A stretch of 64,000 nucleotides of DNA from Gigaspora margarita (GCA_009809945.1 WTPW01000334.1:1-64000); one strand, 5' to 3'. Positions 10,050 through 22,430 are shown, numbered from the stretch's first letter. Numbers and translations: made by a program. The notes: generated by a model not told the origin, from the sequence alone.

Positions 10050-13000
10050 AAACAACCTNGTAACAATAGCATTTCACAACATAAATGAGATTAAATCAGA
10101 CAATACCAAACTTGAAAGCCTCTTGGACTTTGCAGAAGGGAAAAAAATTGACATTGTTGGGCTATGTGAAACAAACATTCAGGAAAAGGAGAGTCAATGG
10201 TTGATTAAAAAAGAAGAGAAATAGAGAGGCTTTTGGGCATCAGCAGAAGAAGAAAAGAAAAAAGGGTCCGGCGTAGCATTAATCATACACAAAAGAGTTG
10301 AAAATCATTTGGCCAGAGTATTTAGATGATCATCATATAAGATCGAAGCGAATTTGGTGTTCAAAAATGAAACATAGTATCTTTTCGTCATTTATATTCC
10401 ACCCAATGATCAAGAAGTTGAGAAGGAACTTTGCAAAAAATTAGTTAGTCGAATCGAGCAAGTTCAAGCAGTGACAAAGCAAAGGTTCTGATCATGGGGG
10501 ATTTTAATACAGAAGCGAGTAACACTTTATTAAATGGTAAAAAAGTGCAAGCAGGGCTAAATAGAAGAAGCCTCCTACAGAAGTTAGTAGATAAAGGGTT
10601 TAAAAACACCCATATGCACTTAGATATTGATTCTAGCAGGATGACACATAAGGGTCTAAATCAGGATTCCAAAATTGACTACATCTGGTTGTTACAAAAC
10701 TGGCATACTGAGTTAATAAGGTGTAAGATTCAGGATATAAACCTGTATACAAACAGTGACCATCATATGATTTTGGCTTGGTTGGTCTACAGAGCACACT
10801 ATAGCAACCAAAGTAAAGCGCAAAGATGAAGGGCAAAAAGCAAAAAAATTTGCATAGATGCAGAGAAAATTATAGAGCAAGATTGGATTGCCTTCGCAAA
10901 AAGAACAGATGAAATATTAAAGTCTGCGTGCAACAAAAAAAAACCTTCTCGAATAATAGGGACAGAACAGAAAAGGACCCCTTTTCACAAGAAATTTTAG
11001 ATCTGGAATGGGATATGCTTGAGTCAAGTATAAGGACTGCAGCAAACAAAATGTTGCCAAAGAAATGTTTTACGGCATCAAAATCTAATGAAACAAATGA
11101 AGATCACAACTGCAATCTGCGAAAATTGTCCAAACAGCTAAATAGGCTTTGCAGAAAAGAGAAAAAGAACATTAGAGCTGTACTAAATGCTAATGACAAA
11201 GTGGAATTGGAAGATGTTCTGACCATGATTAAGTCAGAACTAGATGAAGAATTCTGCTTTGAAGGTGATACAGATATATGGTCCACTAACACATATGAGC
11301 ATTTAGAGCAGTTGGCACAGTTGGTTAAAACCATTTAGAAAAAAATGAATCTGCTGAGAGCTGAGAAGAAAATTAGAGAAAGCATTGAAGAACGCTGTGA
11401 AAGAATAGTAACAAATCAAAAACTAATGTTGAATAGTATCTTAGAGAGGCCAACCAGAAAAATTAAAATTGACAGGGCATGCGAGGAATCGGGAGATGAC
11501 TTTAGGCTATTCACAAATGAAAAAGATGTTCTAAACAAAGTAGAGACACACTTTAATGAACAATTCAGAAAAAGAAACTTTAACATTAATAAGCTGCGAG
11601 GTGTATGGAAAGAACAATACAAACCCAGAGAAAAGATAGAAAAAGAATGGTACAACCAAGTATCAAATAAAATCACACTAGCAGGATGGGAACACACTTT
11701 TTCTACAACATGAAACACTTCAGCCCCTGGGATTTCAGGCATCACGTATCCAATCCTAAAACATATTGGAAAGTTTACAAAGCAATTNTGCATCGACCTA
11801 ATGTCGAAGTGTTTAACTAGCGGTAAGATACCAATGAAATGGAAGCTGGGTCTNTTNTATCCTATTNCAAAAAAGGAGGAGTGGAATTTCAATTTGAACA
11901 ATGTTCACCCCATTGTACTGCTAGAAACATTAAGGAAAATTTTAAATAAAGTCATCATGCAAAGGCTAGACCNTATATTTAAAGAAAGAGGGATACTNAA
12001 AGGTCCGAACTTNGCGGGTCTTTCAGGAGAAAGTACTGAAGATCCAATTCACATTTTGAATTGTATAACTGAAGAGGCCCGAGAAAAGCAAAAAGAAGCA
12101 TGGGTGTTGTTTTAGGATATGCAAAAAGTTTTGATTCTGTAAGCATGTCCTCTCTAGAACTAGCACTCAAAAGAATCAAGATGCCTGAAAATCTGTGCAA
12201 ATATATTTTAAACCTCTACCAAAAAAGACAATTCAAAATCATAACCGCATTTAGAAATACAAACCAAATTACAGCAGGTGATGGTATAGATTAGGGAGAG
12301 GTTTTATCTCCCTTGGTCTGGCATATCTACTATGATCCACTCTTGTGTGAGGTGCAAAATAACAAGAAATGGGGTTATAAAATTGCAGTCAGGTGGCCGC
12401 TAGACCTGTGCAACTCTAGAGTTAAGGAGATATCATGGCACCAATCAGTCCTGGCTTATACGGACGATACAACTTGGATTGCCAAGTTCAAAGAAGAATT
12501 AGAGGAAATATTAGAACTAGCTGATGAATTCTACGACCTGAAAGACATTAAAATTAATAAGAATAAGTCAGAATTGGTAGTTATAAATAGAACCAAGCAA
12601 CTAGCAGACCAGGACCATAGAATTTGTGCCAGGGACAGAACTGAGACATTTGCAAAGTTAAAAGATAACCCAGCAAGATTTCTTGGTGTATGGGTTTCTG
12701 AAAAAAATGGGAAAAACTGTAGTATAAAGCTAGTAGAACAAGAGATCCATGGGCTCAGAAGAATGTTAAAGAAAAAGAAAGTATCTGTAGGGCACTTACA
12801 ATATATTAACAACAAAGTTTTAATTCTGAGAATAGAGTATAGATTAAAATGCCATATAGTAAACAAGCAGGTTTGTGACCGTCTGCACAGACCATGGTTA
12901 ATGCTAGTCAAAAGTAAGTCTGGGCTAGCAAGATCTACTGCAAGTGGAATACTACACCACCGCAATATCTTGGGCTTTAGAACTATATTGCAGGCAAGAC

Positions 13001-15326
13001 TCGCATAGCAGATATCAAGTCTGATTGTAAGATTAAATAACACAGGAATTGTAGGAACAGTTACGTGGATCAGGCTTAGACAAGCCCAGTTAGACAGCAA
13101 ATGTAAGGAGTGTATAACAATGTGGAGCAATAGTAGAATTAAAGGGAGTGAGTTCAGGTTTAATTTTAATGCCAAGCTGATACAAGAAGCAAAAGCACTT
13201 AAAATAAATGTAGAATGTAAGAACATAAAAGAGACATTAAGGTTAGCAGGTGAAAATTCCAAAGAAATACAGTCATTGTTAAATGCGAACGAAAGGAAAA
13301 GGTTCCTGAAGAACCGCAACAACCACTGGATAGTTGTAGAACAACTGATCTGTTGGGATGGAATGCAGCTGCTAACATGAATACAACTGCAGAAACTTAA
13401 AGGCCTTAGTGGTTGCGGAAAAAAGCCCTTTTGGTTCCAAAAAGTAGAAGAGCTACTTATCCAAAACAGGGTGACAAGAGAACTAAAGCCATGCTATATA
13501 TTAGAACATGGAAATAGCTAGGCCACCCAACCTACTCTACTGCCTATCTCGAATGACAAAAGGAAACTGGAATGGATTGTGTTCGGTAATGATAGAGGAG
13601 AAATAGAGATAGGCAAAATTAAGAAAAAATTAAAAAAAGAAGTTCTAGAGGTTGAGCATTGGGTTAGAGAAAATGGAAATAATGAGCTTTTAACTCAGTG
13701 CTCAGGATGTCAACTGGACAAAGCAGCTTCTGAAGGGTTATATCTCCTCAAGAAGAAATTTTGTGAAAACAAAAGGGCTCTGAAAAAAGGAATAATTAAA
13801 AAGAAAGAAGCAAGCAAAGCCTTTTGTGAAATTCCAATTAATTCTCTTCATATATCTAACAGATCGCAAGAACTTGGTTTGATAGATACGGCCAAGGACG
13901 TAAAAGTAATTATCGAAACAGTAACAGTAGCAATAATTGACAAGTATATTTCAGAGCAAGAGCGCAGAAGCAAGTTTAAAAAAATTGCACGCGATATAGC
14001 GAGAAGTCAAAAATTAGGTATATACACGGACGGCTCCCTAGAAGTGTTAGAGAATAGTATCCAGCCATGAAAAATGGGAATAGGCTGGATCATTCTTGAT
14101 GAACAGGACCAAGCCAACTCTCGAATATTAGCACAATTCGCTGGAGCTTTACAGGATTGGCCATCCTCAACCAGAGCAGAATTAGCTGCAATAGGGGCAG
14201 CACTTCTAGTAACGCCACAAAAATGTAAAATTAACATTTATACTGATAGTGCTAATGCTATCAGTATAATTAAAAAGATACGATTTGATCAGAAAAAGTC
14301 AAAAATATTGAAGCTTAAAAACGGAAGTATTTTAGCAATGATTATAGATCTCATCGAACACAAGGAGTTAGACATCAAGTTTGTTAAGGTAAAAGGTCAT
14401 GATGGAGTATATTTTAATGAGCAGGCAGACAAGCTGGCGAAAGAAGGTTGTAGAGGAGAAAAGTTTGTTCATTGGAACGTAGATTGGTCAAGGATGTTAA
14501 AAGTGGTACCGAGATGGAAAAGACATATAATAGATGTCCCTATTAGAGGGCTAGTAGATAGTATTACAAATATGTATTATAGTCTAGAATAGTTACAAAC
14601 AAGTAGTATAGATGAATTAGTGAACAAAAATAATAGAGATGTTGTAATTGATTGGAAGGAAATTTGGCGGAATATCAGGGAAAATGCAGAAACAAAATGT
14701 AGAAGTATGGAAAATAGTAGGAAGTGGGTTTTTGATACAAAGTGTCTAAACAATTTACTGCTGACTTTAAGCATTCTACATCGAAGAAACCCAGCGCTAT
14801 ATCCAAGTGCCACCTGCATAGCATGTAAACGTGAAATAGAAGACTTGGACCATTTGGCAAGTTGCGAAATCTACAAAAGTTTTTGGAAGAAAATCGAGCT
14901 CAAATCCGCAAAATTAGCCTTAAATGAACCAATCACATCTGGTAGGAATCGAAAAGACAAAAACTGAGAAGAAGATCCATCAGCTGATATTACGAGCATA
15001 GAAGCAACACTAATAGGTTCCACAAGGCCAATCAGTTTAGAAAACCGCAAAACTGTATAAGAGGAGTGTTCTTTACCTCTAACGATTTAAGCAAAGAAGA
15101 GGTAACTACTCAGAAAAAGTACTTACATGAGCTCAGAAGAGCATTCAAAAGAGATATTTGGCCCTTCAGATGCGAGGTCGTTAATAACTGGGAGAAGGAT
15201 CATAACATTACGGCCAAGAAAAAAAGAAAAAAATCCTCAAGAAGCAAAACCAAGAAGAAGGAGCCAGGCAAAAAGTCCACTAAGCGAGTAACTATAGAAC
15301 ACATGGCAGAAAAGAACATAGTATAG
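10050..15326 (+). pseudogene. LINE ORF2: endonuclease, reverse transcriptase, RNase H, decayed
   Basis: Domains in order: APE-type endonuclease (about 10060-10780; GLCETN, GSGVALIIH, VIYIPPND, MGDFNTEASN, NSDHHMIL); reverse transcriptase (about 11750-12720; motif A KSFDSV, a GEVLSPLVW motif after a stop replacing the usual Q, catalytic AYTDDT for YxDD, then RFLGVWVS); RNase H (about 14010-14460; IYTDGS, STRAELAAIGAAL, INIYTDSANA, VKGHDGVYFNEQADKLA); and a C-terminal zinc knuckle (about 14810-14860; CIACKREIEDLDHLASC). The conserved parts use three frames, implying about four frameshifts, and there are about ten or more in-frame stops (for example ending at 10224, 11338, 11713, 12294, 13008, 13380, 14070, 14592 and 14967). 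Eight N bases also fall in it. A working protein would nick target DNA and copy the RNA there; this copy cannot. Confidence 0.85.
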
Positions 15327-15662
15327 TCTAGGGTAGAGGAACAGATAACAAATTTGATCTAAACTAATGTGAAATCTAGATGGTCTGGTCTCTACAGACT
15401 ACTAATTAAACGAACATAAACGCAATCTTGACAAGGCTAGCAACCACCGTCTACAGACCTGAGGGAGTACCTTCAGCAAGTTGAAGTCCTAAGGATAGGA
15501 AAAAGGTTGCTGCGGTAGATTGCATCTGGGCACTTTAAAGCAGCTAGGTGAGTCTTTATTGTAGAAAAAGAAGGGTTTAAGGCAGTAGTTGAAAACCTTT
15601 GTATTAGATTATACACATTCTTTAGTCAATAAAGGCAGGATTGCCAAAAAAAAAAAAAAAAA
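15327..15662 (+). other. LINE 3' UTR and poly-A tail
   Basis: About 315 bp of relatively GC-rich non-coding sequence, then AATAAAGGCAGGATTGCC and a run of about 18-20 A's. A conserved 3' UTR is normally what the element's RT recognises; here that role is inferred from position. Confidence 0.7.
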
Positions 15663-15850
15663 AGAATTGGACTTAGATAAAAGTTAAAGTTAGTGCAATT
15701 TATAAAACAAATTGGCCAGTAAAATATAATTTCTACAAAATAAACATGTTTGTAAATTAGTATCTGTAAAATAAACTTATTGGTAAAATGAGTATCAGTA
15801 AATAGTGTGGGCACTATAATTGCATAGTGCATATATAATATAATGCACAC

Positions 15851-16544
15851 TGTTATTCTATATCCACTTCTTTAAAGATAGTAGGTAACTATAGTGACTT
15901 TAGACAGTGAACACTTTGTATAACCTTACTTGTTACCATGATATATCTAAGTCAGAAGGCATTTTTAATAAAACTTAACAAAGAAGATTTTTGGCAATTT
16001 GCAATTATGAAAGAGGCAACAATTAAAAGTATATGGGAATACTAGTAATAGTTTAATTTAAGTAATAAATAATTATATTTATTAGTAAAAGAGTATGAAG
16101 ACTTGATGTTGAACTTGAGGTCCATATCAGCTGCTTTTATACATTTTTGTTTTCACAAATGTAACAGGCTATATCTATTACATGTACAATAAATGCTATA
16201 TCTACTACTAATAAAATATAGTATAAATAATATAAATGTAATATATGAAATAAATGGCATATATGTAATAAATAAAATATAGAGTATATATGCTATAAAT
16301 ATGACATGTTTTATTAATGCCATATATGCACTTTGGCGCGCAGTAGATTACCTAGCCAATCAAATTGTAGATCCTATACTTGATTGTTCATTGGTTCCGA
16401 TCTTGGTAACCAGTAGTTGTACAGAGATGATCTATAGCTCATTCGATCCGTCTCGTCAAGCTGAGTTGAATGGTGGTTGTTTTATTAAATTCTGATTACT
16501 GGATCAAGAGTTATGCCCATTTTGTGTATTTTTATAGGTTAACA
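15851..16544 (-). repeat. 3' LTR of element 1
   Basis: 694 bp, matching the parts of 24152-25888 outside its two insertions and also matching the solo LTR that spans 31015-48950. On the minus strand it has a TATA-like box (GTATAAAAGCAG, about 16130-16142), so the LTR promoter layout is recognisable. Confidence 0.88.
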
Positions 16545-16870
16545 TTCTCCCGGGCTTATTTTCGAATTCCATGAGAACATAAAATAGAAAAACAAGGTCT
16601 GATGTATGGAGATTCTTAATATTGGACAAATTTAAAATTTTGGTTGTATAAATATTTCTATTCCATATGGTGAAAAGATCTTATAGGTTCAAGTAGAAGC
16701 TACTTCATAATGCTTGGTTAGGAGATTCACCAAAACTGTATGTTGTGCTGGAGTTTTGGCTTAGTTTCTAGAAGTTCTTCTAGATAATATGCATAAACCA
16801 AAGTTTTTATATGAATACTTTTACTACATCTTTGTCTTGCTATATTTTGTAAAATTTGATATACTTTTTG

Positions 16871-16875
16871 AACCT

Positions 16876-16931
<56 letters not shown>

Positions 16932-17250
16932 TAATATAATGTCATAGTAGAAACTTTGTTACAGCAGCCTTAAATTAATCCTAAGATTAATAGTCTCTTT
17001 GTTATCAAGTAAAAATAGGTGAGGGGTCAGATAAGTTCTTGGACCAGGCTGACAAATTCCTCCAACCTGAAAACTAGTTGAAGTAAAAAGATATGGCTAT
17101 AGAAAAATTCTATGGTAAAGATTTCTAACTTCATTTGTGCTACAGAGCACCCAATTTGACATTACACCTCCTATTTCCTATTTTATACTATTATTAATTT
17201 AAACTAATAAAATAAATCTAGTTAGGATAGATTGGAGAAACCTTCTTTTT
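16871..17250 (-). mobile_element. Poly-A-tailed retroposed sequence with target duplication
   Basis: A run of about 50 T's (poly-A on the minus strand) begins at about 16878. AACCTTCTTTTT occurs both there (16871-16882) and at 17239-17250, giving a 12-bp target duplication around an insert of about 356 bp. The body (about 16930-17238) has no ORF of note and I do not recognise it. Poly-A plus duplication is the hallmark of LINE-driven retroposition. It could be a SINE or a 5'-truncated copy of a host or element mRNA. It lies inside element 1 and is younger than it. Confidence 0.66.
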
Positions 17251-17285
17251 AGTTTGATCCTTTTAATAATAAAAAGGAGGTTCTA

Positions 17286-17732
17286 TAGTACGGGACAGCA
17301 AGAAACATCCAATTTTTTTGGGGGGCGCCAAATTTAGGTTATGTAACACAACTTCTGATTGGCTAATTTTATTAAAGCGCCAAATTTGGGTTATGTAATA
17401 CAACTTTTGATTGGCTAATTTTTATTAAGGCGCCAAAATTGATTTTTTAATAATGAGTATTAACCAATAAAAACATTTGCACGTGACTAGCATTAATATG
17501 ATTGGGTAATTTCTAAGTGCCAAATTTCTGTTTTACTATTAAAATTACCAAACTTTGATCTCTTATAACTCTTTTAAAAAGCAAAATATTAAAAATTTGT
17601 CTTACAGATTTGTAGATTAGGTTATAAATAATAAATCTGTAAGAGGGATTTTTAAAATAATTATTTGTTATGAAGTTATAAAACTTTAAACAACTGCGAA
17701 AAAATTGGATGTTTCTTGCTGTCCCGTACTGT
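17286..17732. mobile_element. TA-flanked MITE with GTACGGGACAGCAAG ends
   Basis: The inverted ends TAGTACGGGACAGCAAGAAA and (complement) CAGTACGGGACAGCAAGAAA continue for about 35 bp. TA lies outside both (17284-17285, 17733-17734), and CAGT-type ends are usual for Tc1/mariner. Inside, GCGCCAAATTTAGGTTATGT and the following 60 bp are repeated in tandem about twice with a third partial copy (about 17325-17440). It is inserted in the 3' part of element 1. Confidence 0.78.
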
Positions 17733-17899
17733 ACAACAATATCAGCTAGCTCTGTCTCAGACAATTCCTGCATAACTAACTCTAATACTGTTGTCATCTT
17801 TTTAAATTGCTAAATATAGTAGAGAGAAATAAAATAAAAATAGAAAATAAAAAAAAAGAAATGTTCTATATAATGATCATGGGGTCCCATGTTTGATGG

Positions 17900-18850
17900 G
17901 TATAGTACTTTTTTAGTAAATAGGCATTGATTGGTGTTTCTAAGATCTGTCCATCCATGGTATAAAGCTTGTAAACATCTTGTGCCACTTTACTATAGAT
18001 AAAATAGGGTCCTTTCTATTTTAGTAATAATTTGCCTGTGAAATGTTTATCTCTTGCAGCATTATAACACAATACTTCTTTTTCAAATAGATGTTAACTT
18101 TTTGAGCTTTCTATCCCAGTAGAACTTCTGGTGTTGTTGAGACTTCTCAACATTCTTTTTTGCTTGGGCCTGATTGGCAGATAAATCTTCTATAAGGGAG
18201 TGTAATCTTGTTAAAAGATTTGTTTCTAGTTTTCTTGTAATCCAAAGATAGGCAATTTAAGTTCTCTGCCATAGGCAAGTAAGAAGGGTGTGAACTTGGT
18301 AGTTGCATGTTTAGAACTTCTATATAAGAACTAAACAGAAGGTATCAATTTATTCCATTCTGTATTATCATTAGCTAATTTGGCTAAGGATTCACACAAT
18401 GTTCTATTAAAACGTTCTACTAATCCATTTGTTTATGGATGATAGAGAGTAGTTAACAAGTGTTTAATTTGGAATTTCTGCATTAAACCTTCAATGAGCA
18501 AATTACTAAAATGTGTTTCCTGATCAGAAAGTATATAATTAGGACATCCATGTCTACAAATGATGTCTTTATAGATAAAATTAGCAGTTTGTTGAGTAGT
18601 TGCATTTGGTACTGCTTTAGCTTCAGGATATTTGGTTATATAATCCATAGCAACAATTATATATTTATTTTCTTGAGCAGTAGAAGGGAGAGGTCCAACA
18701 AAATCAATTCCAATTTTGTCAAAGGGTGCTTCTACTTTGATAGAGTAGAGAGGGCCATGTTATCAATATTTTCCTCTTTTTTGACAACTATTACAGGTCT
18801 TTATATAGTTTCGAATTTGTTCATACATTTGAGGCCAATAGTATCAACTT
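17900..18850 (-). pseudogene. Element 1 integrase region
   Basis: On the minus strand the region holds an H2C2-type zinc-binding segment (CNSCQKR near 18780) and an RNase-H-fold integrase core with MDYITKYPEAKAVPN, CRHGCPNYILSDQ and a downstream NGLVERFNRTL-type motif. That is the DDE catalytic layout of Ty3 integrases. It is broken, with no intact full-length frame. Confidence 0.82.
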
Positions 18851-19199
18851 TTGATTATGTCAAACATTTTGTCAGTTCCAAAATGTGCTCTAAGAGGATA
18901 GTTGTGCATGAGGTATAGTACAGCTTCGACCTCATATTTTTGAATTACTTTTAGTAGGTCTTGGTTTTGATTTTGTTTTTTTTTGTGAAGTTGGTTATTT
19001 TTAATACAAAATTATTGACTTTTCTTTGCAACTGTTCTTTTTGGGTTTTTGTAAATTGGGAGGAATAGGTAGTGGTTTCTAGGAATGTTTTTATGTTTTG
19101 ATAATGTTCAGGGTCCATTTTAAAATAGGGTGCTAGAATACTGACTACCTAGACTGGATTGGGCTTATTGTCAGATTTCAAAAAAAAAATTATGATCTA

Positions 19200-20150
19200 A
19201 GAATAAAAGGTAGGATTAGGTGTAGTTCACCAAACAGAATTACAAAGGTAGTTAGAGAAAAAATTGGTGTGTTTATCTAAAAGTTGGGGAGAAGGTGTTT
19301 CTAATAAAGGTAACCACCAAGGTATGTCTATTAAGGTATAAGTGGCTTGAACAATATAGTAGTTGATTTGGACATTGGTAATGTTTTGTTGAATAACTAC
19401 AGGGTCAAATTGTTGTCCAAATAGAGGTTTCAAGGGTAGAGGATCATAGTGGTAGGGTTCAGATAAAGTTGAAATATTGTCACCTTCATGACCATCAGGT
19501 GTACTCCAATAGCACATTTTATTTCCTTAATAGGATATCATTTAATTGTTACCCAGAGTCAAAGTTCAATATAGCAAGTAGGACATTTATCACAGGGGCT
19601 ATATAGTTTGTTTCCATACCAACATTGGGTGCAGGGACCTTTCCAATCTCTAGTAAGGCCTTTTTTTTGTTTTTGTATAAAATCATTCACTAATATACTC
19701 AATATAATACCAGATACAGAATAGGTTATCATATCGTATTCCTTAGCTAAGAAGGTCATATGTTCATATAGTTGAATGCTATCAAGGAAGGTTGAAAACA
19801 AATCATTATGTAGGGTCCATTTACAATGGTTAGGTCCTGTACTGTTCTGGCACCTTTTTGGGTTTCAGGTTCTTATTCTTTTGGTTCTAGTCCATTTTGT
19901 TTCTTTTCTTGATCATATTTTAATCTCCATTTTCTAGCTCCTTCATATTTTTCAAAATCACTGGTATAATCTGCTAGAAGGGTTTTCATCATCTGGTTGA
20001 AATTTAGGTTATCCTGTTGGTTGAATGAAGTAATAACATCTGACTCATATACTTCATATCTACAGAGTAGTTCTACTTTTTTATAAGTTAGGGTATAGAT
20101 CATTGGGTATTCTTCTGCTTTTGGGATAGATTTGAAATCATCCCAAAGAT
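19200..20150 (-). pseudogene. Element 1 linker between RNase H and integrase, Cys-rich
   Basis: The sequence here is not a standard Ty3 domain. It includes a short cysteine cluster (CTQCWYGNKLYSPCDKCPTC, about 19560-19630) resembling a zinc ribbon, and an acidic/aromatic stretch. I cannot name the fold. It may be an accessory domain of this retrotransposon lineage. It is broken like the rest. Confidence 0.45.
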
Positions 20151-20199
20151 TGCTTAGATTGAAGTCTTCAAGGGTAGGATAGACTTTATTTTCATCAAG

Positions 20200-20760
20200 T
20201 TCTTTAATATCTCCAAGATAGAAGACTTCTTCTTCATTTTTATCTATTGGAATAGTAATAGGTTTTCTTCGAGAAATGTATCAAAAGCTTCTTGCTCTGT
20301 AGGAAGATCAAACATGTTTACTTCTTGTTTTTCTTCTGACAATTCCTCTGGTTCATACATTCTTGATAAGGAATCTGCATTATTATGTTTTCTTCCTGCT
20401 CTATGGATTATAGTAAAATTATATGGTTCTAGGCATATAATCCATCTGGCTCTTCTTCCAACCAGTTTTGTAGTTCTAAGCCATTTTAAGGCTGCATAGT
20501 TAGTAATGAGATAGAAGTGGTTTCTTTCTAGATATTGATAGAAGTGTTCAACAGCCCACACTACAGCTAAGTATTCTAATTCTGTAGTGGAGTAGTTTTG
20601 TTCAGCTTTGAAAAGGCTTCTGCTAGCATATACTATAACATGTTCTCTTTTGATTTTATCTATTTGTGCTAGTACAGCTCCTAGACCAGATTGTGAAGCA
20701 TCAGTATGTATATAGAAGGGTTGATTAAAGTCAGGATATTGTAAAATTGGTGCAGAGACA
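20200..20760 (-). pseudogene. Element 1 RNase H region
   Basis: Minus-strand motifs include HTDASQSGLGAVLAQ, ELEYLAVVWAVEHF and RAGRKHNNADSLSR, the usual Ty3 RNase H landmarks (catalytic D in TDAS, E in the ELEYLA helix, D in NADSLSR). It directly follows the RT region. Confidence 0.85.
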
Positions 20761-20849
20761 AGATGGCCCTTTAAGGTTTGAAAAGCTTTTTCTTGTTCAT
20801 CACCCCAATAATAGAGTTGGTCCTTTTGTAATAAGAGATTAAGAGGTTA

Positions 20850-21600
20850 GGCAATTTTGAAGAATTCTTTAATAAACTTCCTGTAATAAGAAGCAAGTCC
20901 TAGAAATTCTTTAATTTGTCTAACAGTGGTAGGTATGGAGAAATTTTTTACTTTAGCAATCTTTTCTTCATCAGGTTTCACTCCATCTTTTCCTACAATA
21001 TGTTCTAGAAATTTAATTTCATTTAAAAAGAAGAAATATTTTTTTGTGTTCAACTTTAGATTAACTTCTTCTAGGGTATTAAATACTATTTGTAAATGTT
21101 AACAATGTTCTTCAAATGTCCTAGAATAAATAGTGATATCATCCAGATATACTACTACAAACTTGTTGATAAATGGGCAAAGAATCTTGTCCATTAATCT
21201 TTGGAAGGTGGCAGGGGCATTGCATAGTCCAAATGGCATCATGTTGAACTCATACATCCCTTGTCTAGTAATGGAAGCAGTTTTTTTTTTATCTTTTTCA
21301 TTTACGGCAACTTGCCAATATCCACTAGCCAGATCTAAACTAGTGAACCATTGGGCTCCTTTGAAAATGGATAGGATTTCATTAATATTAGTTAGAGGGT
21401 AGACATCTTATTCTGTAACTGCATTTAACTTGTGGTAGTCAATGCAAAGTCTCTTCTTTTCATTCTTTTTGGGTACAATAACCACAGGAAAAGACCTTGA
21501 ATTACATGATTCTCTAATGATTCCTCTTTTTTTCATTTTCTCTATTTTATTTTTAAAGAATTCTTGGTCATCTAGGGAGGTTCTATAAGCTCATTGTTTA
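20850..21600 (-). pseudogene. Element 1 reverse transcriptase region
   Basis: The catalytic YLDD (VVVYLDDITIYSRTFEEH, about 21115-21165), the thumb sequence KEFLGLASYYRKFI (about 20870-20910) and a CIDYHKLN motif near 21440 identify a Ty3-type reverse transcriptase on the minus strand. It is broken. Confidence 0.88.
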
Positions 21601-22149
21601 ATTGGATGGGTGTTGGGAGTATAAATTTCAAGGCAAACTTCACTGGTTTGTCCAAGTTCTAAGGTTTGTCCTTCTTTAGAGATATTTTTTGCAAAAATGT
21701 AGCTGTTGTTGAAAAGAATTTTTTCTACTATATTCTTTTCAGAATTGGTAAGGGAAGTGTTGATTTGCATGGTAGAGGGCTGAACATCAATTTCAGCAAT
21801 GAGAGTGACATAGGCTGCTGGGTTCTTTTCAGAAATAACTTCAGTCCAAGGATTAAAGAACAGGTTTTCTTCTTCATGATCTCCTTCTTCAGTATTGTAG
21901 GTTTCTATTTTATCTTGTTCAATTTTATCTATCCATTCATCCTTATCAGTGAATTCTTCAAATTCTTAAGATACAGGTTTGCCACTTATATGGGTTGTAT
22001 AAATAGTAGCTCTTTTTCTAAGTAGCGAATCTTCAAGGTATGATTATCAAAATCAAGGTTTGCTTTGGACTTGTTGAACCAATCTGTTCCCAACAAGAGG
22101 GACTTATCTTTTGATTCTATAACTTGCAAATCAATAGAAATTGCAATAT

Positions 22150-22430
22150 TTTAGAAAGTAATCTTTACTTCATTAATAGATTCTAATGCTTTTTCTCTTT
22201 GTCCATTAGCAGTTATGACAATAGTTTTGGACTCTTGGTTAATTTTCAATCCTAATCTCTTTATTAGTTTGGCAGTTATAATACTAACATCAGCACCAGA
22301 GTCAAGTATAGCAACTACTGGTTGTTCTTTAATATTAACATGGCACCTCATAGGCACTGTTTTTCTTTTAGGTCCTAGTTCTACATGGTTGGCTTCAGTG
22401 ACTAGAGCATTGCTTCTCTTCATAGTTTGG
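22150..22430 (-). pseudogene. Element 1 aspartic protease region
   Basis: AILDSGADVSIITAKLIKRL around 22250-22310 is the retropepsin active-site segment (DSGA followed by a hydrophobic strand). The flanks (RCHVNIKEQPVV; ITANGQR) fit the family. Confidence 0.82.

Larger units (their letters stand above)
8480..15662 (+). mobile_element. Full-length LINE (non-LTR retrotransposon)
   Basis: A 7.2-kb unit is bounded by the 15-bp target duplication AGAATTGGACTTAGA (8465-8479 and 15663-15677) and ends in a run of about 18-20 A's. The 3' end reads GTCAATAAAGGCAGGATTGCC before the tail, so a poly-A signal lies close to it. It carries an ORF1 with a coiled-coil/RRM-like layout and an ORF2 with APE endonuclease, reverse transcriptase, RNase H and a C-terminal zinc knuckle. 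The complete target duplication shows that the 5' end is the original insertion edge, so the copy was not truncated on arrival. Both ORFs are now broken and it cannot be autonomous. Confidence 0.9.

Noticed and set aside
16301-16495. 64-residue frame, and a similar frame at 31022-31258
   Set aside because: Both lie within LTR sequence of the element 1 family and are non-coding.
17513-17797. 94-residue minus-strand frame
   Set aside because: It crosses the edge of the MITE at 17286-17732 and is accidental.
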